Assembly: GCF_003002815.1 (NCBI RefSeq)
Contig: NZ_PVTF01000005.1
Coordinates: forward strand, 607,733-671,732
Direction of reading: 5' to 3'
DNA: 64,000 nucleotides
Source: Umezawaea tangerina
GTDB taxonomy: Bacteria; Actinomycetota; Actinomycetes; Mycobacteriales; Pseudonocardiaceae
In this document: in pieces, positions 17,615 through 26,926 of the stretch
Position numbering within the stretch: the first letter of the stretch is position 1
Layout of the letters: every line of letters begins with the position of its first letter
Notes under the pieces: model-generated
Databases searched by the model: none
What the model was told of the DNA's origin: nothing
Seen by the model: the letters and a program-made list of their open reading frames with translations, nothing else
Made by a program: the position numbers and the translations under genes

Positions 17615-18151
17615 TCAGTCGACGTAGAGGGCGGCCAGCCTCGGCAGCCGCCTGGTCATCTCGACCTCGTCGTCGAAGTCGAAGTCCCAGTCCGCGTCGA
17701 GGTCCGGGTACCGGACGGTGGACGCGCCGGGCGGGAGCTGCTCGCCGGTGGCCTTGATGTGCGCGTTCCAGGCGATGCCGAGCACGTCCTCGCCCTCCAT
17801 CTCGTCGCCGTCGGGCGCGGCGGCGATGACGGCGGGGACGTCGGCCAGGGAGTCCGGGTCGCGCACGGCCCGCTCGAACACCTCCCGGCCCTGGGCGACC
17901 AGCCAGCCCCGGAAGTAGTCGAAGCCGTCGTCGGAGCAGCCGCCGTTGATGAGGTACGCCGCGGCCCACAGCGGGTTGCGGTACGAGTCGCCCATGAGGC
18001 CCCAGAACACCTGCTGGGCGGCGACTATCTCCTCCGGCGGTCTGGTGGCGAGCAGTGCGCCGGCCTCGGTGGCGACCGCCTCGGCGTCGGCCGGGTCGGG
18101 TACGCGGGAGCGGGCGTCGGCGATGAGGGCCCAGAAGGCGTCGGTGTCCAT
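17615..18151 (-). CDS. DUF4240 domain protein
   Basis: A 178-aa acidic soluble protein of the DUF4240 family (MDTDAFWALIADAR at the start, then FWGLMGDSYRNPLWAAAYLINGGCSDDGFDYFRGWLVAQGR). These small proteins are widespread in actinomycetes and have no known function. The C-terminus ends in an Asp-rich segment (DADWDFDFDDEVE) that is normal for the family. It lies downstream of a terminator and probably has its own promoter. Confidence 0.85.
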   Translation of the reverse strand: MDTDAFWALIADARSRVPDPADAEAVATEAGALLATRPPEEIVAAQQVFWGLMGDSYRNPLWAAAYLINGGCSDDGFDYFRGWLVAQGREVFERAVRDPDSLADVPAVIAAAPDGDEMEGEDVLGIAWNAHIKATGEQLPPGASTVRYPDLDADWDFDFDDEVEMTRRLPRLAALYVD

Positions 18152-18180
18152 GGTGGTGAGGATGCCGGCGGGGTACGACA

Positions 18181-18213
18181 AAAACCGGGGGCGGCACGTG
18201 AGCGCCGCCCCCG
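18181..18213 (-). terminator. Rho-independent terminator of the secreted protease
   Basis: A perfect 11-bp stem, CCGGGGGCGGC (18185-18195) with GCCGCCCCCGG (18203-18213). On the minus strand it is followed by TTTT (18181-18184). It lies 9 nt past the protease stop. Confidence 0.88.
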
Positions 18214-18221
18214 GTCCGGTG

Positions 18222-19667
18222 TCAGCCCTGCGGCGAGGTGATGACCGAGAACACCGAGCCCTGGCTCGCGACGCGCGCGCTCAGGTCGGTGAGGATCGTC
18301 TCCAACGGCGAGTAGTTGTTCAGCTCGCCCGCCGCGCACGGGCCGCTGCGCTCCTGCTGGCTGCCCTCCAGGATGCCCAGCGCCGCGCGGTCCACCTCGG
18401 TGAACAGCGGACCGCCGCTGTCACCGGCCCGCGCGCAGACGTCGGTGTTGATGCCGACGTCGGTGGACAGGACCTGACCGCAGTGCAGACCGGGCTGGTA
18501 GCCCGCGCCCGCGCCGCTGTCGACCTTGTCCGGGAAGTCCGCCGCGTTCGACGCGGACCCGGCCGCGCACACCACCCAGCCGGGGATGATGTCCGCCAAC
18601 GGGTGCACCTTCGCGATCTGCTGGTCGACCGACGAGTCGCACCCGCCGCCGACCGCGCCCTGGCACTTGAGCACCAGGTTGTGCGCGGACTGCCCCTCCA
18701 GCCACTTCTGCGCGGTGGCGTCGTCCACGTAGGGGACGGCCGCGTAGTCGTAGGGGTAGGAGTTCTTCTCGATCCCGTGCTGGGCCACGACGTCGACCCC
18801 GTTGTGCTGGGTCGGGACGTTGTTGGTCTTGGTCGCCATGCAGTGGCCGGCGGTCAGCACCCACGGCTTGCCGGGGAACCCACCACCGCTCGACCGCACG
18901 TTGTACCCGACCGTGCACCCGCCCACGGTCCCGTTGTCCCGCTTGAGGTCCAACCGCACACCACCGCGCATCGGGCCCTTGTCCAGGCACGACAACGGGT
19001 GGCAGAACGCGGGGTCGGACGCCTGCGCCGCCAGCGGCTTGGGCTGCACGAGCGTGCGGGACACGACCATGCCGGAGTCGGCGGCGACCGCGCGGCTCGC
19101 GACCGCGGACTCCTCCGCCGCCGCGGCACCCGCCCGTGCGGGCGAGTCGAGGCGGGTCTTGTCCTGCTGTACCCACTCGCGTTCCCAGACCACCACGCGG
19201 TTCTCCGCCTGGCTGATCGCGGGCAGGTACGCCGCGAACGGTCCCGCGTCGACCTCCTCCGCGATCCGGTCGCGCGCCTGCGTCAGCTCGGCGAGCGAGT
19301 ACCGCACCTGCTCGGTCTGCACGTGCGACCGGTCGGCCACCCCGGCCAGTGCCGCGTCGGCGACCGAGGGGTCCTTGAAGGACACCTTCAACACGCCGCC
19401 GTTGTCCTGGTCGATCCGCATCCCGGCGTAGCTGTCCGGGAACGCGGACTTGAGCGCCTTGTCCAGCATCGGCGAGATCCGCTGCAGCTCCAGGCGCCGG
19501 AGCGCCTCGAACTGCGACACCCCGTAGCGGTCGACCAGGTAGGCGACCGAACCGCGCACCGAGGCCGACTCGACCCCGACCGGCTGCGCCGCGGCCACAC
19601 CGGGCGTCGCGGCGGTGAGCACGGCCAGCGCCGTGACCGCTATCGCCCCTTTCCTCGTTCTCCGCAT
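18222..19667 (-). CDS. Secreted chymotrypsin-like (S1) protease with pro-region
   Basis: A 481-aa preproprotein with a signal peptide ending near residue 28 (GVAAA). A pro-region of about 190 residues follows, containing YGVSQFEALRRLELQ as in other actinomycete S1 zymogens. The catalytic domain has His275 (TAGHC), Asp307 (YDYAAV) and Ser417 (GDSGGP). Several cysteines (CHPLSC, GGCTV, KCQG, GGCDSS, VCARAG) probably form disulfides. The mature enzyme should act outside the cell. The start is ATG 19667 with GAGGAAG upstream. It ends at its own terminator. Confidence 0.92.
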   Translation of the reverse strand: MRRTRKGAIAVTALAVLTAATPGVAAAQPVGVESASVRGSVAYLVDRYGVSQFEALRRLELQRISPMLDKALKSAFPDSYAGMRIDQDNGGVLKVSFKDPSVADAALAGVADRSHVQTEQVRYSLAELTQARDRIAEEVDAGPFAAYLPAISQAENRVVVWEREWVQQDKTRLDSPARAGAAAAEESAVASRAVAADSGMVVSRTLVQPKPLAAQASDPAFCHPLSCLDKGPMRGGVRLDLKRDNGTVGGCTVGYNVRSSGGGFPGKPWVLTAGHCMATKTNNVPTQHNGVDVVAQHGIEKNSYPYDYAAVPYVDDATAQKWLEGQSAHNLVLKCQGAVGGGCDSSVDQQIAKVHPLADIIPGWVVCAAGSASNAADFPDKVDSGAGAGYQPGLHCGQVLSTDVGINTDVCARAGDSGGPLFTEVDRAALGILEGSQQERSGPCAAGELNNYSPLETILTDLSARVASQGSVFSVITSPQG

Positions 19668-19956
19668 GCACTTCCTCTCCGGTACCGGGGGAACCGCGGC
19701 CCCGCGGGCCGGACACCGGGCGGTCCACGACCGCACGTCCGACCCGTTCACGAGGCCCGTTCCCCCTTCGGATGACGGCACGGTGCCGTCCGCGGAGCCC
19801 CGGACGGGCCTCCGCGCCCAGCATCATCCCGGTCCCCGCGGCAGCACGACGACCGGGTCGGCGGACCGGGACTTCCTTGCAGGTCAACGAAGTAGACCGG
19901 GAGGTCTTGGACCACTCACGGGTCGGACTGGACCATCCACTTGGCACACCCGCGCG

Positions 19957-20610
19957 CTAGATCCGGTAGCCCACGCCCGCGGTGGTGGTGATGACCGGCG
20001 GGGTGCCGAGCTTGCGGCGCAGCCTGCCGACGGTGACGGTCACCGTGTTGGTGAACGGGTCGGCGTGCTCGTCCCACACCCGTTCCAGCAGCTCCTCGGC
20101 GCTCAGGTGCGCCGGGGGCGCCTGCAGCAGCGCCTCCAGCACCGCGAACTCCTTCACCGACAGGTCCAGCCGGGTCCCGTCGCGGGTCGCCGTGCGGCCG
20201 ACCGGGTCCAGCTCGACGCCCGCCGCGCGCAGCACGCGGCCGCGGGCCGACGGACGGCGGCGGGCCAGCGACCGGACGCGCAGCACCAGCTCGGGGAAGT
20301 GGAAGGGCTTGGCCAGGTAGTCGTCGGCGCCCAGGGTGAGGCCGCTGACCCGGTCCCCCGGCGCCCCCGCCGCGGTGAGCATCACGACCATCGGCCGGTC
20401 GTCCCGACCGGTGATCATCTGGCACAGCGCGTCGCCGTGGATGCCGGGCAGGTCGCGGTCGAGCACGACCACGTCGTAGGCGTTGACGTCGAGCTTCGCC
20501 GCGGCGGCGAGGCCGTCGTGGGCGACGTCCACGGCCATCCCCTGGTCGCGCAGGCCCTCCGCCACGACCGCGGCGAGCGCCCGCGCGTCCTCCACCACCA
20601 GGACCCTCAT
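19957..20610 (-). CDS. OmpR-family response regulator
   Basis: A 217-aa two-component regulator with a REC domain (phospho-Asp in DVVVLDRDLPG, conserved Lys in DDYLAKPF) and a C-terminal winged helix (LSVKEFAVLEALL, FTNTVTVTVGRLRRKLG). It is second in a two-gene operon, overlapping the kinase start by 4 nt. The divergent membrane protein at 21809 is the obvious target candidate, along with its own promoter. Confidence 0.95.
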   Translation of the reverse strand: MRVLVVEDARALAAVVAEGLRDQGMAVDVAHDGLAAAAKLDVNAYDVVVLDRDLPGIHGDALCQMITGRDDRPMVVMLTAAGAPGDRVSGLTLGADDYLAKPFHFPELVLRVRSLARRRPSARGRVLRAAGVELDPVGRTATRDGTRLDLSVKEFAVLEALLQAPPAHLSAEELLERVWDEHADPFTNTVTVTVGRLRRKLGTPPVITTTAGVGYRI

Positions 20611-21722
20611 GGCAGCGACAGCACGACGCGCAGGCCGCCCTCGGGGCGGGCGACCAGGTCGAGCCTGCCGCCGTGGGCGCCCGCGACGGCCGCGACGATC
20701 GACAGGCCGAGCCCGGTCCCGGTGTCCGAGCCCGTCCGGTCGGCGGCGAGCCGCTGGAACGGCTGGGCGAGCCGGGCGACGTGGTCGGGGTCGAGCACCG
20801 GCCCGCCCGTCTCGACCACCAGCCGCGGCTCGTCCCCGGCCGCGACGCGGATCCAGCCGCCGTTCCCGTTGTGCACCACGGCGTTGTCGACGACGTTCTC
20901 CACCATGCGCGCCAGCAGCGCGGGGCTGCCGACCGCGCGGGCGGCGCCGGTGAACGCGGTGTCCAGCACGAGCCCCTTGGCCGCGATGGCGTCGGCGCGG
21001 GCGGTCAGCGCGGCGGCGGCGAGGTCGGCGAGCGAGACCTCAGCGAGGTCGGCGAGCACGCCGTGCTGGGCGCGGGCGAGGACGAGCAGGCCCTCCAGCA
21101 GCTCGTCGACCCGGTCGAGCTCGGTGCGCATCCGGTCCGCGAGCGCGACGGTCTGCGCCGACGGCTCGGGCTTGGCCACGGCCACGTCCAGCGACGCCCG
21201 CATGGTCGCCAGCGGGGTGCGCAGCTCGTGCGAGGTGTTGGCGATGAACCGGCGCTGGGCCGCGAACGAGGTCTCCAGGCGTTCCAGCAGCCCGTCGATG
21301 GTGTCGGCCAGGTGCTTGACCTCGTCGTCGGGACCGGGCGCGGCCAGCCGCTCGTGCAGGTTGTCCGCGGTGATCCGCCGGGTGGCCGCGGTGATCGTCC
21401 GCAACGGCCGCAGCACCCGACCGGCCACGGCCTTGCCCATCACGACGGAGACGACGGCCATCACCACGAGCGCGATCGCCGAGGCCGCCAGCAACTGCCG
21501 GGCCCGCGCCTCCTCCGCGCCCGCCAACTGCTCGCGCAGGCCCGCGATGACCTCCCGCGAGCCCGAGGGGTCGGGCTGTCCGGGAACGGCCTGGGTCGAC
21601 CGGCCTCCCGCGAGCAGGAAGGTCAACGTCAGCAGCACGACGCCCGATCCGAGGAACAGCGCGGCGTACAGCGCGGTGAAGCGCACCCGTGCCCGCAGCG
21701 CCGGGCGTCTGTGCTCGTCCAT
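20607..21722 (-). CDS. Sensor histidine kinase (HAMP)
   Basis: A 371-aa membrane kinase. Two transmembrane helices (about 14-36 and 85-105) flank a short extracytoplasmic loop. A HAMP linker (RVLRPLRTITAATRRITADNL) and the H-box TSHELRTPLATM follow. ATP-binding motifs NVVDNAVVH and DTGTGLGLSI are intact. The start is ATG 21722; an in-frame ATG 36 nt earlier is possible. Its stop shares ATGA with the response regulator. Confidence 0.93.
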   Translation of the reverse strand: MDEHRRPALRARVRFTALYAALFLGSGVVLLTLTFLLAGGRSTQAVPGQPDPSGSREVIAGLREQLAGAEEARARQLLAASAIALVVMAVVSVVMGKAVAGRVLRPLRTITAATRRITADNLHERLAAPGPDDEVKHLADTIDGLLERLETSFAAQRRFIANTSHELRTPLATMRASLDVAVAKPEPSAQTVALADRMRTELDRVDELLEGLLVLARAQHGVLADLAEVSLADLAAAALTARADAIAAKGLVLDTAFTGAARAVGSPALLARMVENVVDNAVVHNGNGGWIRVAAGDEPRLVVETGGPVLDPDHVARLAQPFQRLAADRTGSDTGTGLGLSIVAAVAGAHGGRLDLVARPEGGLRVVLSLP

Positions 21723-21808
21723 GCGCCCAGGATGCCGCGCGGGACCTAACAACGGCATGACACCGCCGGTTCGGGTGGTGTTACGACCGGATCCGTAGGA
21801 ATCGCGGC

Positions 21809-23245
21809 ATGACCACAACCACCGCGTGGACCGGCGGCCGGATCGCCGCGCTCGTGACGGCCACCCTGATCACCGTCCTGTCGGGACTCCTGCTCGCGTT
21901 CGCCGGCCGGTCGACGTGCGGTCAGGACGACGTCGAAGTCCCTTGCCCCACCGCGACTCGCGACCATCAGGGGCAGGTGGTGACCGACCAGCTCACCCTC
22001 GCGCACCGGCCGTTGGGGCGCGAGGGCGGCATCACCGTACGGCTGGCGTCGATGACCGGGATCATCACCTACCCGCCGCCGGACCACGACGAGATCGTGC
22101 CCGGACTGGTGCCGTGGGCGAAGGCGGGGGTGATCGTCAAGGACGGCACCGGTCCCGGCTCGTCCTACGCCGCGCTCGTGATGACCGGCGGTCACGGTGT
22201 GCGGCTGCAGCACGACTACACCCACGACACGGCGGGCAGCGCGAGCGACCCGTCGGGCCCGCGCTGGCTGCGGCTGACCCGGTCCGGCGACGTCGTCACC
22301 GGCGAGGAGTCCGCCGACGGGCGGGCGTGGACCACCGTCGGCACCGCCACCCTCCCCGGCCTGCCCGACACCGCCGTGGTCGGCCTCGTCGTGACCTCGC
22401 CGGGTGACCTGACGTTCGTGCCGACCGGGCTCGGGGCCAGTGCCGGGCAGGAGCGCTTCACCCAGGCGACGGCCGTGTTCGACCACGTCACCGTGGACGG
22501 CACCCCCGCCGCCGGGTGGACCGACACCCGGATCGGCGAGTCCGGTACCACCGACTGGGAGAAGTTCCACCGGGCGCCGGGGGTCGTCGAGTCCGACGGG
22601 ACCGTCACCGTCACCGGGTCCGGCGACATCGCCCCGCGCTCGTCGGGCGTCCACCCGGTCGAGGGCACGCTGGCCGGTCTGGGCCTCGGACTGCTGGTGC
22701 TGATCGTCGCGGCCGCCCGGTCCGCCACCCGGCAGGACCGCAAAGCGCTGCTGGGACGGGCGGTCGTGGTCGGGTCGACGTCGTTCGCCGCCGGGCTCGT
22801 CGCCGCCGCGGCGGTGATGCCTCTCGGCTCCGCGGTCCTGCGGGCCACCGGCGGCGACGTCCTCCCGGTCTCCTTCCCCACCGGTCTGCGGGTCGCCGTC
22901 GGCGTGGGCGTGCTGGCCGCGGCCACCGCCGTGCTCGCGCTCGCCGCCGCCGTCCTGCTGCGCCGCAGGTGGGTGGCGGTCCTGGTGGTGGCCACGGGCG
23001 TCGTGCTGACCTACGCGCTGGCCGTGCTGCCCCTGCTGCCCGACGAGGTGACCCGGTGGCTGCTGCGGGTCACCCCGGCGGCGGGGTTCGCGGTGCAGCA
23101 GACCGTCGTGGAGTTCCCGCAGGTGGTGGCGCAGTACACGCCGTCGATGGGCTACTACCCACTGCCCTGGTGGGCGGGCCTGCTCGTGCTGTGCGGGTAC
23201 GCGGGCACCGCCCTGTGGTTCGCCGTACGGCGACTGCCGCGCTAG
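21809..23245 (+). CDS. Membrane protein with extracytoplasmic lectin-like domain
   Basis: A 478-aa protein of unknown function. Helix 1 is at about 12-31, then about 250 residues probably lie outside, with segments typical of concanavalin-like/DUF1349 folds (AGVIVKDGTGPGSSYAALVMTGG, RWLRLTRSGDVVTGEESADG, WTTVGTATLPG). At least four helices follow from about 290. The layout recalls ABC-2-like permease partners fused to a sugar-binding domain. It is divergent from the two-component pair with only 86 nt between starts, so it may be the sensor's accessory or target. Confidence 0.7.
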   Translation: MTTTTAWTGGRIAALVTATLITVLSGLLLAFAGRSTCGQDDVEVPCPTATRDHQGQVVTDQLTLAHRPLGREGGITVRLASMTGIITYPPPDHDEIVPGLVPWAKAGVIVKDGTGPGSSYAALVMTGGHGVRLQHDYTHDTAGSASDPSGPRWLRLTRSGDVVTGEESADGRAWTTVGTATLPGLPDTAVVGLVVTSPGDLTFVPTGLGASAGQERFTQATAVFDHVTVDGTPAAGWTDTRIGESGTTDWEKFHRAPGVVESDGTVTVTGSGDIAPRSSGVHPVEGTLAGLGLGLLVLIVAAARSATRQDRKALLGRAVVVGSTSFAAGLVAAAAVMPLGSAVLRATGGDVLPVSFPTGLRVAVGVGVLAAATAVLALAAAVLLRRRWVAVLVVATGVVLTYALAVLPLLPDEVTRWLLRVTPAAGFAVQQTVVEFPQVVAQYTPSMGYYPLPWWAGLLVLCGYAGTALWFAVRRLPR

Positions 23246-23435
23246 TGCGGCGGTGCGCGGCTGTCGCACTGGTCGAGGTCGGGCAGGTCGAGCACGCTGC
23301 CGTCCAGGGCGACCCGCCTCCGCCGGGCCGTCGCGCCGGGAGAGGACCGCGGGGTTTCGGGAAAGCCAGTTTGCCCGTTCGCACATATTCCATGATCGAA
23401 CTCAACCGGGCGGGTCCTCCGTCCGTAGTACCCGA

Positions 23436-24338
23436 GTGAGCTCCAGATCGCGAAGACGCCCGCTCCTGCGCATCGGGACGCTGGCGTTCGCCGTCGTCCT
23501 CGGCGCGGGTGCCGCCTCCGCCGCCATCGTGGTCCGCGAGCTGAAGGCGGTCACCCTGGCCCGCCAGTCGGCGTCCCCCACGCCGGACGCGGTCCAGAAC
23601 GCCAGCGGCGGTGGTCGGCAGACCCCGACGACGACCACGACCACGACACCTCCCCCGCCGCCGGTGTCCTCGCTCCTGCCGTTCAACGCCAAGCTGGCGT
23701 CGCAGGACATCCCGGACCCCGCGGGCGGGGTGCGCAGCGGTGGGTGCAGCGGCTCGCTGGTCGCCCCGCAGTGGGTCATCACCGCCGGGCACTGCTTCCA
23801 CGACATCAACGACGTGCGGGTCGGCGGGGTGCCGCCGTACACGATGACCGTCACGATCGGGAAGCTCAAGGACAGCGACCCCGGCGGGCGCACCGCGCAG
23901 GTCGTGGACGTCCGGCAGTCGCCGGTCAACGACCTGGCCGTGGTCAAGCTCAGCGCCCCGGTCCTCGACGTCGTCCCGTTGACCCTGGCCGACGAGGCGC
24001 CCGCGATCGGCCAGCAGCTCCAGTTCGCCGGGTGGGGCTCGACCTCGGCGACCGTCATCGCCGCCTCCGACCACCTCAAGCGGGGGATGTTCTCGATCTC
24101 GGCGATCGGGCCGTCCACGTTCGAGGCGCTGCCCGTCGTGCCCCGCACCGTGGAGAACAGCCCGTGCCCGGAGGACTCGGGCGCGCCGTTCTTCATCTCC
24201 CCCGACGACAAGACCGGGCAGCTGGTGGCCATCGTGAGCACCGGGCCCGCGTGCCCGCAGCCCGGCGCGGAGATCATCGCACGGGTGGACGTGCAGGCCG
24301 ACTGGATCCGCGAGCAGACCGGCGGCACCGCCCGGTGA
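23436..24338 (+). CDS. Membrane-anchored trypsin-like protease, EDSGAP variant
   Basis: A 300-aa S1-fold protein with a basic N-terminus (SSRSRRRPLLR) and a hydrophobic segment at about 15-35 that acts as signal or anchor. A Thr/Pro linker (TTTTTTTPPPPP) precedes the protease domain. His119 (TAGHC), Asp166 (NDLAVV) and Ser248 are placed as a triad, but the Ser motif is EDSGAP instead of GDSGGP. The change next to the oxyanion hole may lower or alter activity. I choose GTG 23436 because the signal begins there; the frame is open further upstream but has no signal-like start. Convergent with the lipoprotein gene. Confidence 0.78.
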   Translation: MSSRSRRRPLLRIGTLAFAVVLGAGAASAAIVVRELKAVTLARQSASPTPDAVQNASGGGRQTPTTTTTTTPPPPPVSSLLPFNAKLASQDIPDPAGGVRSGGCSGSLVAPQWVITAGHCFHDINDVRVGGVPPYTMTVTIGKLKDSDPGGRTAQVVDVRQSPVNDLAVVKLSAPVLDVVPLTLADEAPAIGQQLQFAGWGSTSATVIAASDHLKRGMFSISAIGPSTFEALPVVPRTVENSPCPEDSGAPFFISPDDKTGQLVAIVSTGPACPQPGAEIIARVDVQADWIREQTGGTAR

Positions 24339-24344
24339 CAGGAA

Positions 24345-24375
24345 GCGGGGCGCGGCTCCGCACGCCGCGCCCCGC
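24345..24375. terminator. Bidirectional hairpin between convergent genes
   Basis: Arms GCGGGGCGCGG (24345-24355) and CCGCGCCCCGC (24365-24375), an 11-bp perfect stem with a 9-nt loop, lie between the ends of the protease and the lipoprotein genes. It could serve both. Confidence 0.75.
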
Positions 24376-24392
24376 CACACCCCCAGTGGGTG

Positions 24393-25040
24393 TCAGCTCT
24401 TCCAGGTGATCGGCGACTTGAGGTAGTCGTCGCCCTTGTCGAACGTCGCGCCCGCCACGGTCGCGCCCTCGCGCGCGGCCTGCAGCACGCAGGTCTCGAA
24501 CTTCGCGCCCGCGGTGGTGAAGTCCTTCTTGGCGGTCTCGGACTTGCACTTGTCCACGTCGCCGCTGATGATCACGCCGGTCGACTTGCCGTCGGCGCCG
24601 ATGCCCCGCAGGCTCACCGAGCTGTAGGCCAGGTCGCTGCCGTCGACGTTCTCCACGGTGGCCCGGATGAAGAACGGCGTGAGCCCGTTGGCCTTGTCGC
24701 CGAACTTCGCGAGGTCGGCGGTGGTGCCCTGCTCGATCGCGGTCACGACGATGGCGATCGTGCCCTGCTTGTCGGTGCCGTACTTGAACGGCACGACCGC
24801 CCGGTCGCCCACCTTCAGCGTCGAGCCCGGCTTGGTGACGTCACCGGAGGCGGCCTCGGTCGACTTGGTGGACTTCGTGGCCGACGTGTCCGAGGTCGGC
24901 GACACGGCGCTGGTCGCGGCCGTGACCGGTGCGGTGGACGGCGACGGCGCGGCCGTGCCCCCGGTCTCGCTCGCGCAGGACGACAGCAGGACGGCGGCCG
25001 CGCCGACGGCGGCGAACAGGGTGCCACGGACGTGCTTCAT
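24393..25040 (-). CDS. Lipoprotein with Ig-like (DUF4352-type) domain
   Basis: A 215-aa exported lipoprotein. The start is ATG 25040 behind CGAGGAG, followed by a short signal and lipobox LLSSC. A Ser/Thr/Pro-rich linker (PSPSTAPVTAATSAVSPTSDT) precedes a globular domain. The pattern KVGDRAVVPFKY...IAIVVTAIEQG...PFFIRATVENVDGSDL fits the Telokin-like/DUF4352 fold. A surface ligand or sensor role is possible. It lies downstream of a two-component operon but has its own 150-nt leader. Confidence 0.8.
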   Translation of the reverse strand: MKHVRGTLFAAVGAAAVLLSSCASETGGTAAPSPSTAPVTAATSAVSPTSDTSATKSTKSTEAASGDVTKPGSTLKVGDRAVVPFKYGTDKQGTIAIVVTAIEQGTTADLAKFGDKANGLTPFFIRATVENVDGSDLAYSSVSLRGIGADGKSTGVIISGDVDKCKSETAKKDFTTAGAKFETCVLQAAREGATVAGATFDKGDDYLKSPITWKS

Positions 25041-25193
25041 GGATCTCCTCGTTAGACCCCGCCGGCACGGGGAGCCCGCGGGGAGTGCGTGACGACCGCG
25101 GCCGAACAGGGGCTTCGCGGTTGCGCCGAACGCTAGCGGCGATCGGCGCCGGGCACTGTCGGTCGTTCGCACCACAAGGTCATGACAGGTCGG

Positions 25194-25850
25194 TCACAGT
25201 TCGTCGACGCCGATGAGACCGTCCTGGATCGCGCGGGCCACGAGCGCCGCCTTGGTGGGGGCGTCGCGGCCGATCTGGGCGTACTTGACCCGGATGCGCT
25301 CCAGGTGGGAGTTGACCGTGCTGGCCGTGATGCCCAGGCGCTGCGCGACGAAGTCCTTCGACTCCGACTGGAACCACTCCACCAGCACCTCGGTCTCGCG
25401 GGCGGACAGGGCGGGCCGGTGGTCGGAGCGGTCACCGGCGAGGGCGCCCGCCAGCGACGGAGGGGTGTAGGCGTCGCCGCGGGCCGCCGCGCGGGTGGCC
25501 TCGACCAGGTGGTCGGCGCCCTCGGCCTTGGTCAGGTAGCACAGCGCCCCCAGCTCCAGGCAGTGCAGCGCGATCTCGTCGTCGGCGCGCATCGAGTACA
25601 CGACGACGTTGCGGCCCGCCTCGACGAGCCTGCGCAGGTCGCCCAGCACCGGCGTCGGGCCGCCCAGGTGCAGGTCGAGGATCACCACGTCGGCGGTGGC
25701 GCCCTCGTCGAGCCAGGCCGCGCTCACGTCCTCGCCGCTGCTGACGACCTCGATCGGCGGCGTCCCGGACGTGAGCCAGTAGGCCACGCCCGCGCGCACC
25801 GCCGGGTGGTCGTCCACGACCACGGCGGTCAGCCGGTCCTCGTGCGCCAT
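25194..25850 (-). CDS. NarL/LuxR-family response regulator
   Basis: A 218-aa regulator with a REC domain (acidic DD near the start, phospho-Asp in VVILDLHLGG) and a C-terminal LuxR-type HTH (LSARETEVLVEWF, ITASTVNSHLERIRVKY). Start ATG 25850 has GGAGG upstream. It overlaps the kinase-like gene by 22 nt and is third in an operon with two sensor proteins. Confidence 0.93.
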   Translation of the reverse strand: MAHEDRLTAVVVDDHPAVRAGVAYWLTSGTPPIEVVSSGEDVSAAWLDEGATADVVILDLHLGGPTPVLGDLRRLVEAGRNVVVYSMRADDEIALHCLELGALCYLTKAEGADHLVEATRAAARGDAYTPPSLAGALAGDRSDHRPALSARETEVLVEWFQSESKDFVAQRLGITASTVNSHLERIRVKYAQIGRDAPTKAALVARAIQDGLIGVDEL

Positions 25851-26926
25851 CTCGCCTCCATCCGCGTGTGCTCCCCGTAGGTCCCGCAGTCCACTTCGAC
25901 GAGCGCCGAGCCGCCGTCGATCCCGACCTCGGTGTCCGTCATGACGGCCACCCGCACCTCCTCGTCGGTGCGCAGCACGCTGACCCGCGCGCGCCCGCGC
26001 ACCGCCGACAGCGCCACCACCAGCGGCGCGGTCAGCTCGCGGCGCACCGCCGTCGGGACCGGGACGGCCGCGCCGCTGACCGCGAGCGACACCTCGACCC
26101 CGCGCCGCTGCGCCGCGTCCACGCAGGCCGCGACCTCGTGGACCAGCGGGTCGGGTACTTCGTCGTTCTCGGCGAACAGCCTGCGCAGCTGGGTCGCGGC
26201 CAGCGCGCACCGGTGCCGGGTGTCCTCGTCGCGCGGGTCGAGCGTGCGGTCGGCCAGGCCCACCAGCAGCGGCAGGGTGGCGCCGAGCTGCCCGGCGAAG
26301 GTCACCCGCCGGTCGCGTTCCCACTGCTCGGCCAGCGCCGCGCGGGTGGTGACCCGGTCGCGCTCGGCGGCGACCAGCGCCGCCTGCCGGGACTGGCGGC
26401 GCAGCACCAGCGTGATCACCGCGATCGCGGCCTGGAAGCTGAGCACGCTGAGCACCACGACCCCGGCGGCGCCGACCTCCGCGCGGTCGTGCCCGCCCGC
26501 CAGGGCGAACTGGACGACGCTGGCGGCGAAGTGGGTGCCGAGCGCGGCGACCAGCAGCCCGACCCGGTCGAACAGCAGCACCAGCAGGTGCCACCCGACC
26601 AGGCCGAACGACCAGTGCACGTCGAGGAAGAACCCGTCGGGCGGCAGGGCCGCGGTCACCGCGCTCGACGCGACCAGCACCACCACCGCGCCGACGGCGA
26701 CCACGGCTGTCGGCAGCGGCCTCCCGCGCAGCACCCAGACCGCGCACACGGCCGTGACCAGCGCCAGCACCGCGAACGCCGCGTCGACCACCCAGGCGGG
26801 CCGGTACTCGGCCTGGTGGCGGACCAGCGGTGCCGCGTTCAGGCCCAGCTGCACGACGGCGGTCACGACGAGCAGGCCGGTCCGCATGATGGCGATGACC
26901 CGGTCCTGGGCGCGGAGGTCAGCCAC
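25829..26926 (-). CDS. Membrane pseudokinase of two-component operon
   Basis: A 365-aa protein with about six N-terminal transmembrane helices and a cytoplasmic half that keeps the helical shape of HisKA_3 proteins (RRQSRQAALVAAERDRV, WERDRRVTFAGQLG). There is no phospho-accepting H-[DE] box and no DxGxG or GLG ATP motif. It is therefore probably a catalytically dead partner that tunes the true kinase encoded just upstream. It overlaps that kinase by 8 nt and the response regulator by 22 nt. Confidence 0.75.
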   Translation of the reverse strand: MADLRAQDRVIAIMRTGLLVVTAVVQLGLNAAPLVRHQAEYRPAWVVDAAFAVLALVTAVCAVWVLRGRPLPTAVVAVGAVVVLVASSAVTAALPPDGFFLDVHWSFGLVGWHLLVLLFDRVGLLVAALGTHFAASVVQFALAGGHDRAEVGAAGVVVLSVLSFQAAIAVITLVLRRQSRQAALVAAERDRVTTRAALAEQWERDRRVTFAGQLGATLPLLVGLADRTLDPRDEDTRHRCALAATQLRRLFAENDEVPDPLVHEVAACVDAAQRRGVEVSLAVSGAAVPVPTAVRRELTAPLVVALSAVRGRARVSVLRTDEEVRVAVMTDTEVGIDGGSALVEVDCGTYGEHTRMEARWRTRTG

